From contig CAJKGK010000033.1 of assembly GCA_905199445.1 (NCBI GenBank), positions 1-31,316 of the forward strand: DNA of 31,316 nucleotides, given 5' to 3'. Within the stretch, counting starts at the first letter, position 1. Each line of letters opens with the position of its first letter. Shown one piece after another: positions 1 to 8,730 of the stretch. Position numbers and translations under genes: made by a program. The DNA comes from an uncultured Lachnospiraceae bacterium. GTDB lineage: Bacteria; Bacillota; Clostridia; Lachnospirales; Lachnospiraceae. The notes under the pieces were generated by a model. That model saw nothing but the letters and a program-made list of their open reading frames with translations, did no database searches and had not been told where the DNA came from.

Positions 1-349
1 AGCACATTTCATACTGTATAGTAATGGCCAGGAAGTCAAAGTTTTTAAGCGGATCCTGAGTTTCCAAGGCAAACAAAGGAATATTTTCATCCCTCATGAT
101 TCTGTCCAAATCTGTCCACGGTGAATAAACCCGTTCACAGTAGGTATCTGATCTCTGATTAAGCATATCATAGATAATCTGAATGCCAAGATAAGACATA
201 CCGATTTCATAGACGTCCGGAAAACACATGGCGAACCTAACATCCACTTTTTCCGGGTCTTTCATGACACTATTGACCTCGTTCCCGATATACCGGGCGG
301 GTTTCTCGATTTTTAGTAATATTTCATCACTTAATGCAAGTTTTCTCAT
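1..349 (-). CDS. B12-binding radical SAM protein, N-terminal part (3' end outside window)
   Basis: This partial minus-strand reading frame runs off the left edge. It encodes about 116 residues starting MRKLALSDEILLKIEKPARY and includes FAMCFPDVYEIGMSYLG, CERVYSPWTDL and PLFALETQDPL. I recognise this as the N-terminus of the TIGR03960-type B12-binding-domain radical SAM proteins, in which a cobalamin-binding-like domain precedes the CxxxCxxC SAM domain. The radical SAM motif itself is not in the window. The ATG at 349 is preceded by AAAGGA with six bases of spacing, and a promoter lies about 140 bases upstream. The substrate of this family is not established. In many Clostridia a DUF2344 gene and ribonuclease G follow it, but that would lie outside this window. 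Confidence 0.8.
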   Translation of the reverse strand, partial: MRKLALSDEILLKIEKPARYIGNEVNSVMKDPEKVDVRFAMCFPDVYEIGMSYLGIQIIYDMLNQRSDTYCERVYSPWTDLDRIMRDENIPLFALETQDPLKNFDFLAITIQYEMC

Positions 350-413
350 ATATATCCTTTCTGTTTTTGTATATATTTCACAAATTCTTTCGAACCTGTT
401 TTTGACTTTTCAG

Positions 414-449
414 AGTGAAAAATCGATATTTTTCAAATTGTTTTTCACT
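414..449 (-). repeat. Inverted repeat in the radical SAM gene leader
   Basis: AGTGAAAAA (414-422) and TTTTTCACT (441-449) form a perfect 9-bp inverted repeat within the leader between the predicted promoter and the start codon at 349. No T-run follows it on the minus strand, so it is not an intrinsic terminator. It may be an RNA hairpin or an operator. Apart from this hairpin and the promoter I see nothing in 350-620. Confidence 0.4.
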
Positions 450-488
450 TATAAATTTTGCTGAGATTGAGATCAACCAATCTACACT

Positions 489-517
489 ATTATATACATT
501 TTAGTGAAGAACTTCAA
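489..517 (-). promoter_or_regulatory. Sigma-A-type promoter for the radical SAM gene
   Basis: Read on the minus strand, TTGAAG (512-517) and a perfect TATAAT (489-494) are separated by exactly 17 bases. The predicted start near 482 gives a leader of about 130 bases ahead of the gene at 349. Confidence 0.6.
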
Positions 518-621
518 GTAAATATCTTTCGTCAAGTAGAATCAATTGTGTATTTTTATACTGTGATAAAATGATAAACTAAAAGTTCTCCATTCCCCTT
601 TTTCTGCAAATAAATAAAAAA

Positions 622-645
622 CGGTCCGGCAATTTCGCCGGACCG
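622..645 (-). terminator. Intrinsic terminator after carB
   Basis: CGGTCCGGC (622-630) pairs perfectly with GCCGGACCG (637-645) around a six-base loop. On the minus strand the stem is followed by a T-rich run (the complement of 611-621). It ends the pyrG-purF-carA-carB transcript about 70 bases after the carB stop codon. Confidence 0.85.
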
Positions 646-714
646 CATTATTTTTGATATAAAACCAATCCTTTTTATAACCCCATCGTTTTCAGCACCA
701 ATAATTGCTGTCTG

Positions 715-3700
715 TCATTCTTCGTCTATCGTTGACACGCCAATCGTTACTTCCTCCAAAACATCCAACAGCACCTTCACCGTATCTAGCGAAGTTAACA
801 TCGTAATGTTATTCTGAGTTGCTGCACGCCGAATAGCTACGCCATCTTCATAATGAACACCGGAAAGGATTGCACGGGTATTGATTACATAACTGACATA
901 TCCGGCACGTATTGCATCCAGTATCTCACTGCTGCCCTCCGATGGTTTTCTGAGCACACGGGTACGGATTCCATGTTGTTTTAAATATTCTGCTGTAAGA
1001 GAAGTTGCTTCTATATTAAATCCCATATCATAGAAACGCTTCACTAACGGAAATGCCTCTTCCTTATCCTCGTCTGCAAGCGTCACAATGACTGTTCCAT
1101 AATTTTGTACGCGAATACCGGAAGCAAGCATCGCTTTATACATTGCCCTGTGAAGTTTTTGATCATATCCGATAGCTTCTCCCGTAGATTTCATCTCCGG
1201 TGACAAATACGCATCCATGCCATTTAATTTTGAAAAAGAAAACGCAGGTACTTTCACATACCACCGCTTCTTTTCTTCAGGATAATTTACAGAAATTCCC
1301 TGCGCCTTCAGACTCGTTCCAAGGATGACCTTCGTTGCGATATCGGCTAAAGGATATTTTGTTGCTTTTGATAAAAATGGTACAGTTCTTGAAGAACGGG
1401 GATTGACTTCAATAATATATACATGATCCTTTTTATCCACAATAAACTGGATATTGAATAATCCCACAATCCCTATACCGATTCCCAGTTTTTTTGCATA
1501 GTCCAGAATCGTTTCCTTTACCTTATCTGAAATGCTAAACGTGGGATATACGCTAATGGAATCACCAGAATGAACACCTGTCCTTTCTACCAGTTCCATA
1601 ATTCCCGGAACGAATACATCCGTACCGTCACAAATAGCATCAATTTCAACCTCTTTCCCGCGGATATATTTGTCTACCAATACCGGCTTATCCTCAGCAA
1701 TTTCCACTGCCGTTTTCAAATAGTTCCGCAGATGTTCTTCTTTTGCCACAATCTGCATGGCTCTTCCGCCAAGTACGAAACTGGGACGTACCAATACCGG
1801 ATAACCGATTTCTTTTGCCGCCTTTACGCCATCTTCTATATGCGTTACAGCCTGTCCTTTTGGCTGTGGGATATCAAGTTCTGATAACAGCTTTTCAAAA
1901 GCATCTCTGTTTTCTGCCCTTTCGATTGCTGCACAGTCTGTACCGATTAGCTTTTCCCCGCGTTCTCTTAACGGATTTGCCAGATTAATCGCCGTCTGGC
2001 CGCCAAGCGATGCGATAATCCCATCCGGCTTTTCCATCGCAATCACATTCATGACATCTTCGATGCAAAGAGGCTCGAAATACAGCTTGTCTGATGTGGT
2101 ATAATCTGTGGATACGGTTTCCGGATTATTATTGATAATGATTGCCTCATATCCTGCCTCTTTAATAGTCTTTACTGCATGTACCGTGGAATAATCAAAC
2201 TCCACCCCCTGACCGATACGGATCGGACCGGAACCCAATACAATAATTTTTTTCCTTTCCTCTACTATAGATTCATTTTCCGCTTCATAAGTCGAATAAA
2301 AATATGGAACATAGCTTTCAAATTCTGATGCACAGGTATCAATCATTTTATAGACTGGAAATATATCGTATGTTTTTCGCAGTTCATACACTTTTATCTC
2401 CGTCATATTCCAGAGTCTGGCAATCGCTTTATCGGAGAATCCAACTTTCTTTGCCTGATACAGCAGATCCCTGCTGCCAGCACACTGTTCCAGCGCTTTC
2501 TCCATATCAACAATCTTTTCGATCTTGTCAAGAAAAAAACGATCAATATGTGTCTGATCCCTGATATCGGAAACCGATTCACCCATTCTCAGCAATTGGG
2601 CAATGGCAAAAATACGGTCATCTGTGCCGATTTTAATATATTCCATCAAAGACCCTTTATCTTGCTTTTCAAATTTTTCCATATACAAATGATTTACGCC
2701 TGTTTCCAGAGAACGAACTGCTTTTAGCAGACTCTCCTCAAAGGTTCTGCCGACACTCATAACTTCTCCGGTTGCTTTCATCTGTGTCCCCAGCTTCTGA
2801 TTTGCATCTGTAAATTTATCAAACGGAAAACGCGGCATTTTTGTTACCACATAATCCAGTGCCGGTTCAAAGGCTGCCGGCGTATTTACCAGCATAATCT
2901 CATCCAGAGTCATTCCCACACTGATTTTTGCGGATACCCTTGCAATCGGATATCCGCTTGCCTTTGATGCCAAAGCAGAAGAACGGGAGACTCTTGGATT
3001 TACTTCAATCAGGTAATACTGAAAAGAATTGGGATCAAGTGCAAACTGTACATTGCAGCCGCCTTCCACCTTCAAAGCACGGATAATTTTCAAGGCACTG
3101 TCACGCAGCATTTGATATTCCTTATTGGACAGTGTCTGTGACGGACATACAACAATAGAATCTCCCGTGTGTATGCCTACCGGGTCTAAATTTTCCATGT
3201 TACAGACCGTGATGGCTGTATCATTGGCATCACGGATCACTTCATATTCAATTTCTTTAAAACCTTTAATACTTTTTTCTATTAAAACCTGATGAACCGG
3301 TGATAAAGCAAGGGCATTTTTAATTAATTCCATAAACTCCTGCGCATCATCTGCAAAACCGCCACCGGTTCCGCCAAGAGTAAATGCCGGACGAAGGACT
3401 ACCGGATAACCGATATTCTCAGCAGCCTTTATCGCTTCCTCGGCTGTATTGGCAATGGCAGAAGGAAGCACCGGTTCTCCCAGACTTTCACATAGCTCTT
3501 TAAAACGTTCTCTGTCCTCTGCTCTTTCAATACTCTCACTGCTGGTTCCCAAAAGAGTCACATGGCACTCTTGTAAAATTCCTTTTTTTTCAAGCTGCAT
3601 TGCCAGATTAAGTCCCGTCTGACCGCCAATTCCCGGAACAATGGCGTCCGGACGTTCATGACGGATAATCTTTGCCACATATTCCAACGTCAGCGGCTCC

Positions 3701-3897
3701 ATATACACCTTATCTGCAATAGTTGTATCTGTCATAATCGTTGCCGGATTAGAGTTGCAAAGAACCACCTCATAGCCTTCTTCTTTCAGTGCAAGACAGG
3801 CCTGTGTACCTGCATAGTCAAATTCTGCTGCCTGACCAATCACAATCGGACCGGAACCAATGACAAGTATTTTTTTTAAATCAGTTCTTTTCGCCAT
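715..3897 (-). CDS. carB: Carbamoyl-phosphate synthase large subunit
   Basis: This 1060-residue protein has the full length expected for CarB. It forms carbamoyl phosphate from bicarbonate, ATP and ammonia tunnelled from CarA, feeding pyrimidine and arginine synthesis. Two homologous synthetase halves are visible, each opening with a nucleotide-site motif (KILVIGSGPIVIGQAAEFDY near residue 10, KIIVLGSGPIRIGQGVEFDY near 550) and each carrying an ATP-grasp segment (EVNPRVSRSSALASKASGYP and EVNPRSSRTVPFLSKATKYP). The C-terminal 130 residues match the MGS-like allosteric domain. The start is the ATG at 3897, preceded by GGAGGGAACAAAAG and overlapping carA by 17 bases, which suggests translational coupling. 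It is the last gene of the four-gene operon. Confidence 0.97.
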   Translation of the reverse strand: MAKRTDLKKILVIGSGPIVIGQAAEFDYAGTQACLALKEEGYEVVLCNSNPATIMTDTTIADKVYMEPLTLEYVAKIIRHERPDAIVPGIGGQTGLNLAMQLEKKGILQECHVTLLGTSSESIERAEDRERFKELCESLGEPVLPSAIANTAEEAIKAAENIGYPVVLRPAFTLGGTGGGFADDAQEFMELIKNALALSPVHQVLIEKSIKGFKEIEYEVIRDANDTAITVCNMENLDPVGIHTGDSIVVCPSQTLSNKEYQMLRDSALKIIRALKVEGGCNVQFALDPNSFQYYLIEVNPRVSRSSALASKASGYPIARVSAKISVGMTLDEIMLVNTPAAFEPALDYVVTKMPRFPFDKFTDANQKLGTQMKATGEVMSVGRTFEESLLKAVRSLETGVNHLYMEKFEKQDKGSLMEYIKIGTDDRIFAIAQLLRMGESVSDIRDQTHIDRFFLDKIEKIVDMEKALEQCAGSRDLLYQAKKVGFSDKAIARLWNMTEIKVYELRKTYDIFPVYKMIDTCASEFESYVPYFYSTYEAENESIVEERKKIIVLGSGPIRIGQGVEFDYSTVHAVKTIKEAGYEAIIINNNPETVSTDYTTSDKLYFEPLCIEDVMNVIAMEKPDGIIASLGGQTAINLANPLRERGEKLIGTDCAAIERAENRDAFEKLLSELDIPQPKGQAVTHIEDGVKAAKEIGYPVLVRPSFVLGGRAMQIVAKEEHLRNYLKTAVEIAEDKPVLVDKYIRGKEVEIDAICDGTDVFVPGIMELVERTGVHSGDSISVYPTFSISDKVKETILDYAKKLGIGIGIVGLFNIQFIVDKKDHVYIIEVNPRSSRTVPFLSKATKYPLADIATKVILGTSLKAQGISVNYPEEKKRWYVKVPAFSFSKLNGMDAYLSPEMKSTGEAIGYDQKLHRAMYKAMLASGIRVQNYGTVIVTLADEDKEEAFPLVKRFYDMGFNIEATSLTAEYLKQHGIRTRVLRKPSEGSSEILDAIRAGYVSYVINTRAILSGVHYEDGVAIRRAATQNNITMLTSLDTVKVLLDVLEEVTIGVSTIDEE

Positions 3898-4984
3898 CTT
3901 TTGTTCCCTCCATCATTTCTATAAACTGTTCAAACAGATAATCACTGTCCTGCGGTCCCGGTGCACTTTCCGGATGATACTGCACGCTAAACACCTTGTC
4001 CGCCTCACAGGCTACACCTTCTACAGTCTGATCCAGCAGGTTCAGGTGCGTTACTTTCAATCGGGTATTTGCAAGGCTTTCCCTGTCCACTGCATAAGAA
4101 TGGTTCTGGGAAGTAATTTCTATCTTTCCTGTCAAAAGATTTTTTACAGGATGATTGCCTCCCCTGTGTCCAAATTTTAACTTATAGGTTCTAGCCCCAT
4201 ATGCAAGAGAAATGATCTGGTGGCCAAGGCAGATACCAAAGATCGGATATTTCCCGCGTAAACCTTTGACCAATTCTATAACCGGCTGCACATCTGTGGG
4301 ATTTCCCGGACCATTAGACAAAAAGATTCCATCCGGCCTCATTTTTTCTATCGCTTCCATGGATGTATTCCAAGGAAATACTGTCACATTGCAGCCCCGT
4401 TTGTTCAAACGCCTTATAATATTCTGCTTTATTCCACAGTCAATCGCAGCCACATGATATTTCCCATTTGGAACCATATATTGCTGAATCGCTTTTCTGC
4501 TCACAAAAGCCACTGCATCCTTTGGAATGTCATAGGAACCTAATTTGCAAAGGCCGTCCTGAAGGGATGTATCAACACTTGTAATCAATACTTTTCGGCT
4601 TCCCAAATCACGTATAGAACGTACCAGCTTTCTTGTATCAATTCCATAAATTCCTGAAATCTGGTATTTCTCCATGATTTCGGATAATGTATATTTACTG
4701 CGGAAGTTCGACGGCTGATCGTTATAATCCCTTACAACTAATCCTCCAATCGTTGGTGTTTCTGTTTCAAAATCTTCTTCTGCAATCCCATAGTTGCCAA
4801 TCAGCGGATATGCCATTACAACTGTCTGATAAGTGTACGATGGGTCAGAAATAATTTCCTGATATCCTACCAGTGCGGTATTAAATACAATCTCCGTGAT
4901 TTTCTCATTGCCGGAGCCAAAACCATATCCATAATACGTACTGCCATCTTCCAGAATCAGTTTTCTGTCAAATTTTTTCATCAT
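3881..4984 (-). CDS. carA: Carbamoyl-phosphate synthase small (glutaminase) subunit
   Basis: This is the 367-residue glutaminase subunit that supplies ammonia from glutamine to CarB. The N-terminal CarA-specific domain includes EDGSTYYGYGFG and FNTALVGYQEIISDPSY. The C-terminal half is a class I amidotransferase with the nucleophile elbow GICLGHQ and the catalytic pair in QYHPESAPGPQDS. It lies 15 bases after purF and overlaps carB, so it is cotranscribed. Two consecutive ATGs (4984 and 4981) follow AGGTGACAG, and either could be used. Family length is typical. Nothing suggests a pyrimidine-specific or arginine-specific isoform. Confidence 0.97.
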   Translation of the reverse strand: MMKKFDRKLILEDGSTYYGYGFGSGNEKITEIVFNTALVGYQEIISDPSYTYQTVVMAYPLIGNYGIAEEDFETETPTIGGLVVRDYNDQPSNFRSKYTLSEIMEKYQISGIYGIDTRKLVRSIRDLGSRKVLITSVDTSLQDGLCKLGSYDIPKDAVAFVSRKAIQQYMVPNGKYHVAAIDCGIKQNIIRRLNKRGCNVTVFPWNTSMEAIEKMRPDGIFLSNGPGNPTDVQPVIELVKGLRGKYPIFGICLGHQIISLAYGARTYKLKFGHRGGNHPVKNLLTGKIEITSQNHSYAVDRESLANTRLKVTHLNLLDQTVEGVACEADKVFSVQYHPESAPGPQDSDYLFEQFIEMMEGTKDGEKN

Positions 4985-4999
4985 CTGTCACCTCTTTAT

Positions 5000-6418
5000 C
5001 TAATCCCGTTCAGACAGCTTCCGTTCAAAACGGTCTTTACGGAGATCTGTCGGAATTTTTGTTGGATATTCTCCATGAAAGCAGGCCGCGCAATAATCCT
5101 TACTGTCAATTAGTTTACTCAGTTTATCTACATCCAAATATCCCAAGGAATCCACTCCGATAATCTCTGCAATCTCTTTCATATTATGATGACAGGCAAT
5201 CAAATTTTCTTCTGAATCAATGTCCGTACCATAGTAGCAGGGATGTAAAAATGGAGGCGCCGAAATTCTCATATGTATCTCTTTCGCTCCTGCGTCACGC
5301 AAAAGCTTCACAATACGCTTGCTGGTTGTACCTCTTACAATCGAATCATCAATGAGAATAACCCGCTTTCCATCTATTACATTTTTCACAGGAGAAAGTT
5401 TTATCTTAACTTTATCCAAACGTTCATTTTGTCCTGGAGAAATAAATGTTCTTCCAATATATTTATTTTTAATTAGACCAATTCCATAAGGAATATGGGA
5501 TTTATTCGCATACCCCAGGGCTGCGTCCAGTCCGCTGTCCGGAACCCCTATTACAATATCCGCATCCACCGGATAACTTTCTGCCAGCAGCGCTCCCGCT
5601 CTCATTCGTGATGCATGGACAGACACACCGTCTATGATCGAATCCGGTCTTGCAAAATAGATATATTCAAAAATACAGGTTCTCTTTTTCTGCTTTTTGC
5701 AGTGTTCTTTCCGTGATTTCACGCCATTCTGACTAAAAACCAGGATTTCACCTGGAAGCAAATCTCTGATAAATTCTGCTCCAACTGCGGATAATGCACA
5801 GCTTTCGGATGCCACTACATAGGTACCATCCGGCATCCGCCCATAACAAAGCGGTCTAAATCCATAAGGGTCTCTTGCAGCAATCATCTTTGCAGATGAC
5901 ATTAAAACCATTGAATAGGCCCCCTCCAGTAAATTCATGGCATTGCTTACCGCTTCTTCTATGCTCGGTGTCATTAGTCTTTCTCTTGTAATCACATAAG
6001 CAATGGTTTCTGTATCACTGGTGGTATGAAAAATGGCGCCTGTTAATTCCAACTTATCACGCAGTGCCAGTGCATTACTCAAATTTCCGTTATGTGCCAG
6101 TGCCATCTTTCCCTTCTGGTGATTAACTTCAATCGGCTGACAGTTATTTCGTGTTGTCCCTCCGGTTGTTCCATATCTGACATGCCCCACTGCCATAGTC
6201 CCCTCCGGTAAATGAGATAATGTATCTTTAGAAAACACTTCGCTTACAAGCCCCAAATCTTTATAGGAAGAAAATACACCATCATCATTTACAACGATTC
6301 CGCAGCTTTCCTGCCCTCTATGCTGCAGGGCATACAATCCATAATAGACAATCCCTGCAACATTTTCTTTTTTTGTACGCATCACTCCGAATACGCCACA
6401 CTCTTCATGAATAGCCAT
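5000..6418 (-). CDS. purF: Amidophosphoribosyltransferase (glutamine PRPP amidotransferase)
   Basis: This 472-residue enzyme catalyses the first committed step of purine synthesis. Cys7 follows a short propeptide (MAIHEE) and is the expected N-terminal nucleophile of the class II glutaminase domain, which also shows GHVRYGTTG and AHNGNLSNA. The phosphoribosyltransferase half has the PRPP loop VILIDDSIVRGTTS (about 353-366). Cys248, Cys394, Cys443 and Cys446 sit where the Bacillus subtilis enzyme binds its [4Fe-4S] cluster, so this should be the iron-sulfur, oxygen-sensitive type. The ATG at 6418 has GGAGGAAATAAG upstream. The gene is 21 bases after pyrG, outside any purine operon, in a context defined by glutamine use rather than by one end product. 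Confidence 0.95.
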   Translation of the reverse strand: MAIHEECGVFGVMRTKKENVAGIVYYGLYALQHRGQESCGIVVNDDGVFSSYKDLGLVSEVFSKDTLSHLPEGTMAVGHVRYGTTGGTTRNNCQPIEVNHQKGKMALAHNGNLSNALALRDKLELTGAIFHTTSDTETIAYVITRERLMTPSIEEAVSNAMNLLEGAYSMVLMSSAKMIAARDPYGFRPLCYGRMPDGTYVVASESCALSAVGAEFIRDLLPGEILVFSQNGVKSRKEHCKKQKKRTCIFEYIYFARPDSIIDGVSVHASRMRAGALLAESYPVDADIVIGVPDSGLDAALGYANKSHIPYGIGLIKNKYIGRTFISPGQNERLDKVKIKLSPVKNVIDGKRVILIDDSIVRGTTSKRIVKLLRDAGAKEIHMRISAPPFLHPCYYGTDIDSEENLIACHHNMKEIAEIIGVDSLGYLDVDKLSKLIDSKDYCAACFHGEYPTKIPTDLRKDRFERKLSERD

Positions 6419-6439
6419 AATCTTATTTCCTCCTACGCA

Positions 6440-8041
6440 TCATTTTTGCGTTTTTAATGCAGCCGAAATAAATCCTTTAAACAATGGATGCGCCTGATTG
6501 GGACGGCTCTTAAACTCTGGATGGAACTGTACGCCGACAAAAAATGAATGTTGTTCCAATTCTATGGCTTCTACAAACCGGTCATCCGGAGAAGTCCCGC
6601 TGATTACAAGACCTGCATTTGTCAATTGTTCACGATATTGATTATTAAACTCATAACGATGGCGATGGCGCTCATGGATCAGCCTGTTACCATAGCATGC
6701 TTCCATTTTCGTTCCGGCTTTGATACTGCATGGGTAGCTTCCAAGACGAAGTGTACCACCTTTATCAATATCTTCACTTTGTCCCGGCATAAAGTCAATA
6801 ACCTTATGTGTACACTGTTCATCAAATTCTCCTGAATGAGCATCCTTAAGCCCCAGAACATTCCTTGCAAATTCTATGACAGCGATTTGCATCCCCAGAC
6901 AGATACCAAAATAAGGAATCTGGTTTTCGCGGGCATATTTTGCTGACTGAATCATGCCTTCAATACCACGGCTTCCAAAACCGCCCGGAATAATAATGCC
7001 ATCCAAATTTTTCAATATACCCTTTACATTTTCCTGTGTAATATTTTCTGAATCAATCCAGTGAATTTTTACAAATGTATTTTGTTCATAACCTGCATGG
7101 TTCATTGCTTCTGCCACAGACAGGTATGCATCATGAAGCTTTACATACTTGCCAACCAGACCAATGTGGACCTCCCTGGAACGGTTTCGGATCCGTTCCA
7201 CCATCTGTTCCCAATCTGCCAGCATTGGTTTCGGTGCATCAATATGAAGTTCCCTGCATACCACATCTGAAAATCCAGATTTCTCCAACATCAGAGGTGC
7301 TTCGTAAAGGTTCGGCAACGTCCTGTTTTCAATAACACAATCAGGCTTTACATTACAGAAAAGAGAAATTTTCTGGAAGATAGATTCTTCCAACGGTTTA
7401 TCAGAACGCAGCACAATAATATTCGGGTTAATCCCCATTCCTCGAAGTTCCTTGACAGAATGCTGCGTTGGTTTTGACTTATGTTCTTCTGATCCACGCA
7501 AATAGGGGACTAATGTTACATGGATAAATAAACTATTCTCCCCGCCAACTTCCAGTGAAATCTGACGCACTGCCTCCAAAAATGGCTGGGATTCAATATC
7601 GCCAATGGTTCCTCCAATCTCTGTGATTACCACATCTGCATCTGTCTTTTTCCCTACACGGTACACAAATTCCTTAATCTCATTTGTAATATGGGGAATG
7701 ACCTGAACCGTAGAACCAAGGTATTCACCGCGTCGTTCCTTGTTTAATACATTCCAATAAACCTTTCCTGTAGTTAGATTGGAATATTGATTGAGATCCT
7801 CATCAATAAATCGCTCATAATGCCCCAGATCCAAATCTGTTTCTGCTCCGTCTTCAGTCACATATACCTCACCGTGCTGATACGGACTCATGGTTCCCGG
7901 GTCTACATTAATATAGGGGTCCAGTTTCTGTGCTGCCACTTTCAGACCTCTTGCTTTTAAAAGTCTTCCAAGTGAAGCTGCTGTAATCCCTTTCCCCAGA
8001 CCGGATACCACACCGCCGGTCACAAAAATATATTTGGTCAT
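6440..8041 (-). CDS. pyrG: CTP synthase
   Basis: This 533-residue enzyme aminates UTP to CTP with ATP and glutamine. The N-terminal synthetase domain begins MTKYIFVTGGVVSGLGKG (P-loop-like) and contains DPYINVDPGTMSPYQHGEV and ITEIGGTIGDIESQPFLEA. The C-terminal class I amidotransferase has GGFGSRG, the nucleophile elbow GICLGMQ near residue 380, and QFHPEFKSRP. The reading frame is open 19 codons further upstream, but the family always starts at MTKY. The ATG at 8041 has GGAAGTGG before it, and the extension would reach into the attenuator stem. It is the first gene of the pyrG-purF-carA-carB operon, behind a hexaloop/terminator leader. The leader does not show the initial GGGC-type start of CTP-sensing reiterative transcription. 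Confidence 0.97.
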   Translation of the reverse strand: MTKYIFVTGGVVSGLGKGITAASLGRLLKARGLKVAAQKLDPYINVDPGTMSPYQHGEVYVTEDGAETDLDLGHYERFIDEDLNQYSNLTTGKVYWNVLNKERRGEYLGSTVQVIPHITNEIKEFVYRVGKKTDADVVITEIGGTIGDIESQPFLEAVRQISLEVGGENSLFIHVTLVPYLRGSEEHKSKPTQHSVKELRGMGINPNIIVLRSDKPLEESIFQKISLFCNVKPDCVIENRTLPNLYEAPLMLEKSGFSDVVCRELHIDAPKPMLADWEQMVERIRNRSREVHIGLVGKYVKLHDAYLSVAEAMNHAGYEQNTFVKIHWIDSENITQENVKGILKNLDGIIIPGGFGSRGIEGMIQSAKYARENQIPYFGICLGMQIAVIEFARNVLGLKDAHSGEFDEQCTHKVIDFMPGQSEDIDKGGTLRLGSYPCSIKAGTKMEACYGNRLIHERHRHRYEFNNQYREQLTNAGLVISGTSPDDRFVEAIELEQHSFFVGVQFHPEFKSRPNQAHPLFKGFISAALKTQK

Positions 8042-8098
8042 TATTTTCCACTTCCTTGCTTGAACTTCAATGCTTCTTTTTCTGCATTTTTTTTGCAT

Positions 8099-8156
8099 AA
8101 AAAAGGCAAAAGCGCCTTTAAGTCTCTTTTAAACTTAAAGACGCCTTTGCCTTCAT
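8099..8156 (-). promoter_or_regulatory. pyrG operon leader: hexaloop hairpin overlapping a 21-bp terminator (putative ANTAR target)
   Basis: On the minus strand, AAGGC (8153-8149) and GTCTT (8142-8138) close a six-base loop AAAGGC (8148-8143). Two outer pairs extend this stem to seven. The same segment is the ascending arm of a longer hairpin: 8153-8133 pairs with 8123-8103 over 21 positions, with only two G-U wobbles, and is followed at once by TTTTTT (8104-8099). The two structures are mutually exclusive, as in antitermination. The loop has A at position 1 and G at position 4, the known ANTAR hexaloop signature. The terminator is seen directly in the sequence; binding by the ANTAR protein at 17436 is inferred. 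Confidence 0.75.
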
Positions 8157-8163
8157 GCACGAT

Positions 8164-8192
8164 ATTTTACCTCTTATAATTTCTCTTGTCAA
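8164..8192 (-). promoter_or_regulatory. Sigma-A promoter of the pyrG-purF-carA-carB operon
   Basis: A perfect TTGACA (8187-8192, minus) and TAAAAT (8164-8169) lie 17 bases apart. The expected start near 8157 puts the leader hairpin at the extreme 5' end of the transcript. Confidence 0.8.
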
Positions 8193-8227
8193 TCTATTTT
8201 ATTGAAAAAATCTTTACGCTTACCGTT

Positions 8228-8629
8228 CTATTTCATCAGATCAAATAGCGTAATGTTATCAAAATAATGATTTACCATATGGTGAAACGCTTTCCACATC
8301 GGCAATGTTTTACATATATTTGCACGCTTACAGGTCTTTGCATTACATTCCAGACAGGCCACCGGAGACAGCTGTCCTTCTGTAAGTCTTAAAATATCTC
8401 CAATCCGATAATCTTTGGGGTCCTTTGTCAGACGGTATCCACCCCCTTTTCCCTGGACGCCTTCCACATAATGATTCTTAGAAAGTACCGGCATAATTCT
8501 TTCAATATATTTTAAGGACAGTTCCTGTCGTTGTGCAACTGTCTTCATTGCTATATAACCTTCATTCTGATTTTCTGCAAGATCAAGCAATATGCGCAAA
8601 GCATATCTTCCTCTTGTTGAAATCATCAT
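8228..8629 (-). CDS. Rrf2-family transcriptional regulator (IscR/CymR-like)
   Basis: This roughly 133-residue winged-helix regulator begins MMISTRGRYALRILLDLAEN, the typical Rrf2 opening, followed by VAQRQELSLKYIERIMPVL and the wing segment VQGKGGGYRLTKDP. Near residues 91-104 it has CLECNAKTCKRANIC. Three of these cysteines could bind an iron-sulfur cluster as in IscR, whereas the cysteine regulator CymR lacks such a set. The open frame extends 11 codons upstream, but GAAGGA lies eight bases before the ATG at 8629. The gene is 101 bases downstream of, and on the same strand as, an O-acetylhomoserine sulfhydrylase with palindromes at its promoter. I infer control of sulfur amino acid synthesis and possibly autoregulation. 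Confidence 0.85.
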   Translation of the reverse strand: MMISTRGRYALRILLDLAENQNEGYIAMKTVAQRQELSLKYIERIMPVLSKNHYVEGVQGKGGGYRLTKDPKDYRIGDILRLTEGQLSPVACLECNAKTCKRANICKTLPMWKAFHHMVNHYFDNITLFDLMK

Positions 8630-8730
8630 TTCTTTATTCCTTCTTTCTTTCGCATTTCGCAAAGAGGCATTTTCATTCTCGCCGTAAGCATCGCATCACT
8701 GTCCGAAAAAATTATTCGTTCAAATCTCTT

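Noticed and set aside
228..464. Plus-strand open frame of 78 codons
   Set aside because: It runs antisense to the radical SAM gene start, its promoter-leader and an AT-rich spacer, and has no ribosome binding site.
8099..8160. CTP-sensing reiterative attenuation of pyrG
   Set aside because: That mechanism needs a transcript beginning with a run such as GGGC. The predicted start region here does not have it, and the same leader design occurs at glnN and gltB.
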